Below the pieces are notes generated by a model, which worked only from the letters and a program-made list of their open reading frames with translations, had not been told where the DNA came from and made no database searches. The translations under genes were made by a program, and so were the position numbers. 64,000 nt of DNA from Chlorogloeopsis sp. ULAP01 (GTDB taxonomy: Bacteria; Cyanobacteriota; Cyanobacteriia; Cyanobacteriales; Nostocaceae): assembly GCF_030381805.1 (NCBI RefSeq), contig NZ_JAUDRH010000001.1, positions 372,001 through 436,000 on the forward strand, read 5' to 3'. Of the stretch, positions 61,566 to 64,000 are shown piece by piece. The first letter of the stretch is position 1; the number at the start of each line of letters is the position of its first letter.

Positions 61566-64000
61566 ATGGATAACTTCAATAATTCTCTAACTTTTAATGA
61601 TGAAATAGCGATAATCGGGATGTCAGGGCGGTTCCCTGGAGCCAAAAACATCGATATTTTTTGGCAAAATCTGTGTAATGGTGTAGAATCAATATCCTTT
61701 TTCACTGATAAAGAAGTAGTTTCTGCTGGTGTCAATCCCGCTGTGATTAATGACCCTAATTATGTCAAAGCCAGCGGTATATTAGATGATATAGATTTAT
61801 TTGATGCTAAATTTTTTGGTTTTTCTCCCAGAGAAGCTGAGTTGACAGATCCACAACACCGCCTGTTTATGGAGTGTGTTTGGTCAGCGCTGGAAAATGC
61901 TGGTTATAATTCCGAAAATTATAGTGGCGCAATTGGTCTGTTTGCAGGTGTTGCCTTAAGTACGTATTTGCTTGCTAATTTATATACGCATCGGGATTTG
62001 ATGGAATCAGAAGATAGTATTACTATTGGCAATGATAAAGATTTTTTAGCAACACAAATTTCTTATAAATTAAATTTAAAAGGGCCAAGTATTAATGTTC
62101 AAACCGCCTGCTCTACATCTTTAGTTGCTGTTCATCTCGCTTGCCAAAGTTTGATGAATGGTGAAAGTGATATTGCTTTAGCAGGCGGTGTTTCTATTGG
62201 AGTACCGCAAACAACTGGCTATCTTTATCAACCAGGAGGAATTCATTCTCCTGATGGTCATTGTCGAGCCTTTGATGCTCAAGCTCAAGGAACTAATGGT
62301 GGCAACGGTTTAGGTGTAGTAGTCTTAAAAAGGTTGGAAGATGCGATCGCAGATGGTGATTGCATTCATGCTGTCATTAAAGGTTCAGCCATTAATAACG
62401 ATGGTTGTTTAAAGGTTGGCTATACTGCTCCTAGTGTGGAAGGTCAAAGAGAAGTAATTTTAGAAGCTTTAGCCTTAGCTGGTGTTGACCCTGAGACGAT
62501 TACTTATGTAGAAGCACATGGTACAGGCACTATTTTAGGAGATCCCATTGAAATCAAGGCTCTTACACAAGCTTTTAGTGCTAGTACCAAGAAAAAAGGA
62601 TATTGTGCAATTGGTTCAGTAAAGACAAACATCGGACATTTAAACACAGCCGCAGGAGTCACAGGCTTAATCAAAACAGTCCTAGCCTTAAAACACCAAA
62701 AAATCCCGCCCAGCCTACACTTCCAACAACCAAACCCCGAAATCGACTTCGCCAACAGCCCATTTTACGTCAACAGCCAATTATCAGAGTGGCAAACCAA
62801 CGGAATACCACGTCGCGCCGGAGTCAGTTCCTTTGGTATCGGTGGAACCAACGCCCATGTCATCTTAGAGCAAGCACCAGTCATTCCACCTTCGAGTTCC
62901 TCCCGAACTTGGCAATTATTACTGCTGTCCGCCAAAACCAGCACCGCCCTAGAAACAGCAACTATTAATTTAGCCACTCATTTACAGCAAAATCCAGAAA
63001 TGAACCTGGCTGATGTCGCCCATACTCTGCAAGTTGGTAGGAGAGCATTTGAGCATCGTCGCATGGTAGTGTGTCGTGACATTGAAGATGCACTCAAAGC
63101 CTTAACTAGTCAAGAACCACAACGGGTGTGGACTCACCATCGTCAGCCAAAGCACTGTCCAGTCATCTTCATGTTCTCTGGACAAGGAGCGCAATATGTC
63201 AACATGGCGCAGCAACTTTACGCACAAGAACCCACCTTCCAAAAACAAGTAGATAATTGCGCTTTAATTTTGCAACCATACCTGGGGATGGATATCCGTT
63301 CCCTACTTTATCCCAGCACCGAAGATATTGAAACAGCATCACAGCAACTGCAACAAACAGCATTTACCCAAAGCGCCTTATTTGTGATCGAATATGCTTT
63401 AGCCCAGTTATTCATGACTTGGGGGATACAACCACAAGCAATGATTGGTCACAGTATTGGGGAATATGTCGCCGCCACAACTGCAGGTGTGTTTTCCTTA
63501 GAAGATGCTTTGATGATTGTGGCTAAAAGAGGACAACTGATGCAACAACTACCCACAGGTAGGATGTTGGCCATTCCTCTACCAGAACAAGATGTGCGGT
63601 TGCTGTTAAATGCAGATTTAGAAATTGCAGTGATTAATAGTCCATCTTCCTGTGTGGTTGCTGGTACAAAAGTCGCAATTACTGCTTTGGAAAAGCAATT
63701 ATCGGCTCAAGGGATTGAATGTCGCCTGTTGCATACATCTCATGCTTTCCACTCCCAGATGATGCAGCCAATTGTCGGAGAGTTTGTCGAATTTGTGCAG
63801 CAATTTTCGTTGCATCCACCAAGTATTGATTTGATTTCTAATGTGACTGGTGGATGGATGGAAGATGCACAGGCGACAAGTCCTGATTATTGGGGTGAAC
63901 ATTTGCGTCGAACGGTGAGATTTTCAGAGGGAATTTCTCTATTGATTGAGCAGTTTGAGGGTGTGTTTTTGGAGGTGGGACCAGGAAGAACTTTAACTAG
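61566..64000 (+). CDS. PKS, KS-AT visible (3' end outside window)
   Basis: An open frame begins with ATG at 61566, 42 bases after the decarboxylase, and runs to the edge (811 codons visible). The KS (about 12-430) has QTACSTSLVAVH, VEAHGTGT and SVKTNIGHLNTAAG. The AT (from about 535) has FMFSGQGAQYVNM, the nucleophile in IGHSIGEYVAAT, the Arg in AKRGQLM and the His in SHAFHSQMM, a malonyl-type motif. All catalytic residues are present, so this AT is the intact reference for the damaged one at 36266, which it resembles in sequence (LQQTxFxQSALFVIEYALAQL). Later domains are unseen. Confidence 0.95.
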   Translation, partial: MDNFNNSLTFNDEIAIIGMSGRFPGAKNIDIFWQNLCNGVESISFFTDKEVVSAGVNPAVINDPNYVKASGILDDIDLFDAKFFGFSPREAELTDPQHRLFMECVWSALENAGYNSENYSGAIGLFAGVALSTYLLANLYTHRDLMESEDSITIGNDKDFLATQISYKLNLKGPSINVQTACSTSLVAVHLACQSLMNGESDIALAGGVSIGVPQTTGYLYQPGGIHSPDGHCRAFDAQAQGTNGGNGLGVVVLKRLEDAIADGDCIHAVIKGSAINNDGCLKVGYTAPSVEGQREVILEALALAGVDPETITYVEAHGTGTILGDPIEIKALTQAFSASTKKKGYCAIGSVKTNIGHLNTAAGVTGLIKTVLALKHQKIPPSLHFQQPNPEIDFANSPFYVNSQLSEWQTNGIPRRAGVSSFGIGGTNAHVILEQAPVIPPSSSSRTWQLLLLSAKTSTALETATINLATHLQQNPEMNLADVAHTLQVGRRAFEHRRMVVCRDIEDALKALTSQEPQRVWTHHRQPKHCPVIFMFSGQGAQYVNMAQQLYAQEPTFQKQVDNCALILQPYLGMDIRSLLYPSTEDIETASQQLQQTAFTQSALFVIEYALAQLFMTWGIQPQAMIGHSIGEYVAATTAGVFSLEDALMIVAKRGQLMQQLPTGRMLAIPLPEQDVRLLLNADLEIAVINSPSSCVVAGTKVAITALEKQLSAQGIECRLLHTSHAFHSQMMQPIVGEFVEFVQQFSLHPPSIDLISNVTGGWMEDAQATSPDYWGEHLRRTVRFSEGISLLIEQFEGVFLEVGPGRTLT

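Noticed and set aside
62603..62968. 121-codon plus-strand frame in the last PKS
   Set aside because: Alternative frame inside the KS of the PKS that starts at 61566; the true frame gives the KS motifs.

Overview
The window is a secondary-metabolite region from a filamentous, probably heterocyst-forming cyanobacterium (Nostocales-like). The evidence is the AT-rich DNA, the many GCGATCGC (HIP1-type) octamers on both strands, a heptameric tandem repeat of the STRR kind near 18.03 kb, and protein families typical of cyanobacterial NRPS/PKS loci. I saw no tRNA, rRNA, CRISPR array or complete insertion sequence.

Left block (1-12.5 kb, + strand): the 3' end of an NRPS gene, a PhyH-type Fe(II)/2-oxoglutarate oxygenase, a two-module NRPS (C-A-PCP-C-A-MT-PCP-TE, first module predicted for threonine) and an EntS-like MFS exporter. 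This is the finishing end of an assembly line. A DUF4058 gene remnant lies after it.

Middle block (12.8-22.1 kb, - strand): two tandem YbtP/YbtQ-like ABC half-transporters (the second split by a frameshift), a PchR/YbtA-like AraC regulator, a DUF1636 metal-associated protein, a broken FecB-like siderophore-binding protein, an unknown protein whose frame is cut by an amber codon, a carrier protein with an unusual N-terminal domain, a type II thioesterase, an MbtH-like protein and two small unknown proteins. This set of regulator, transporters, DUF1636 and FecB remnant, plus two Fur-box-like sites at 22.59 and 22.90 kb, suggests that the product is an iron-acquisition metabolite. That is an inference.

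Right block (23.3-64 kb, + strand): a lipid-initiated hybrid assembly line. The order is FAAL-ACP-C-A(Ala-like code)-PCP; glycosyltransferase; a free-standing acyltransferase; a hydroxymalonyl-ACP-type cassette (3-hydroxyacyl dehydrogenase, FkbJ-like ACP, acyl-CoA dehydrogenase, FkbH-like protein) with a cupin oxygenase inside it; a PKS/NRPS hybrid KS-AT(dead)-KR-ACP-C; a second cupin oxygenase; a diaminobutyrate aminotransferase; half-C-A(Dab-like)-PCP; C-A(Ser)-PCP; KS-AT-carrier-E; C-A(Lys/Orn-like)-MT-PCP; a PLP decarboxylase; and a further KS-AT PKS that runs off the window.

The most interesting observation is in the right block. The AT domain of the first PKS has lost its nucleophilic Ser (GHSxG is GQGVG) and about 95 residues that carry the catalytic Arg and His regions. 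An intact AT, with the flanking linkers of a modular PKS still attached, is encoded alone directly before the extender-unit cassette. The parsimonious reading is that a cis-AT PKS module was converted to trans-AT loading, probably with a hydroxymalonyl-ACP unit. A KS-AT module with a PCP-like carrier and an NRPS epimerization domain is a second unusual architecture.
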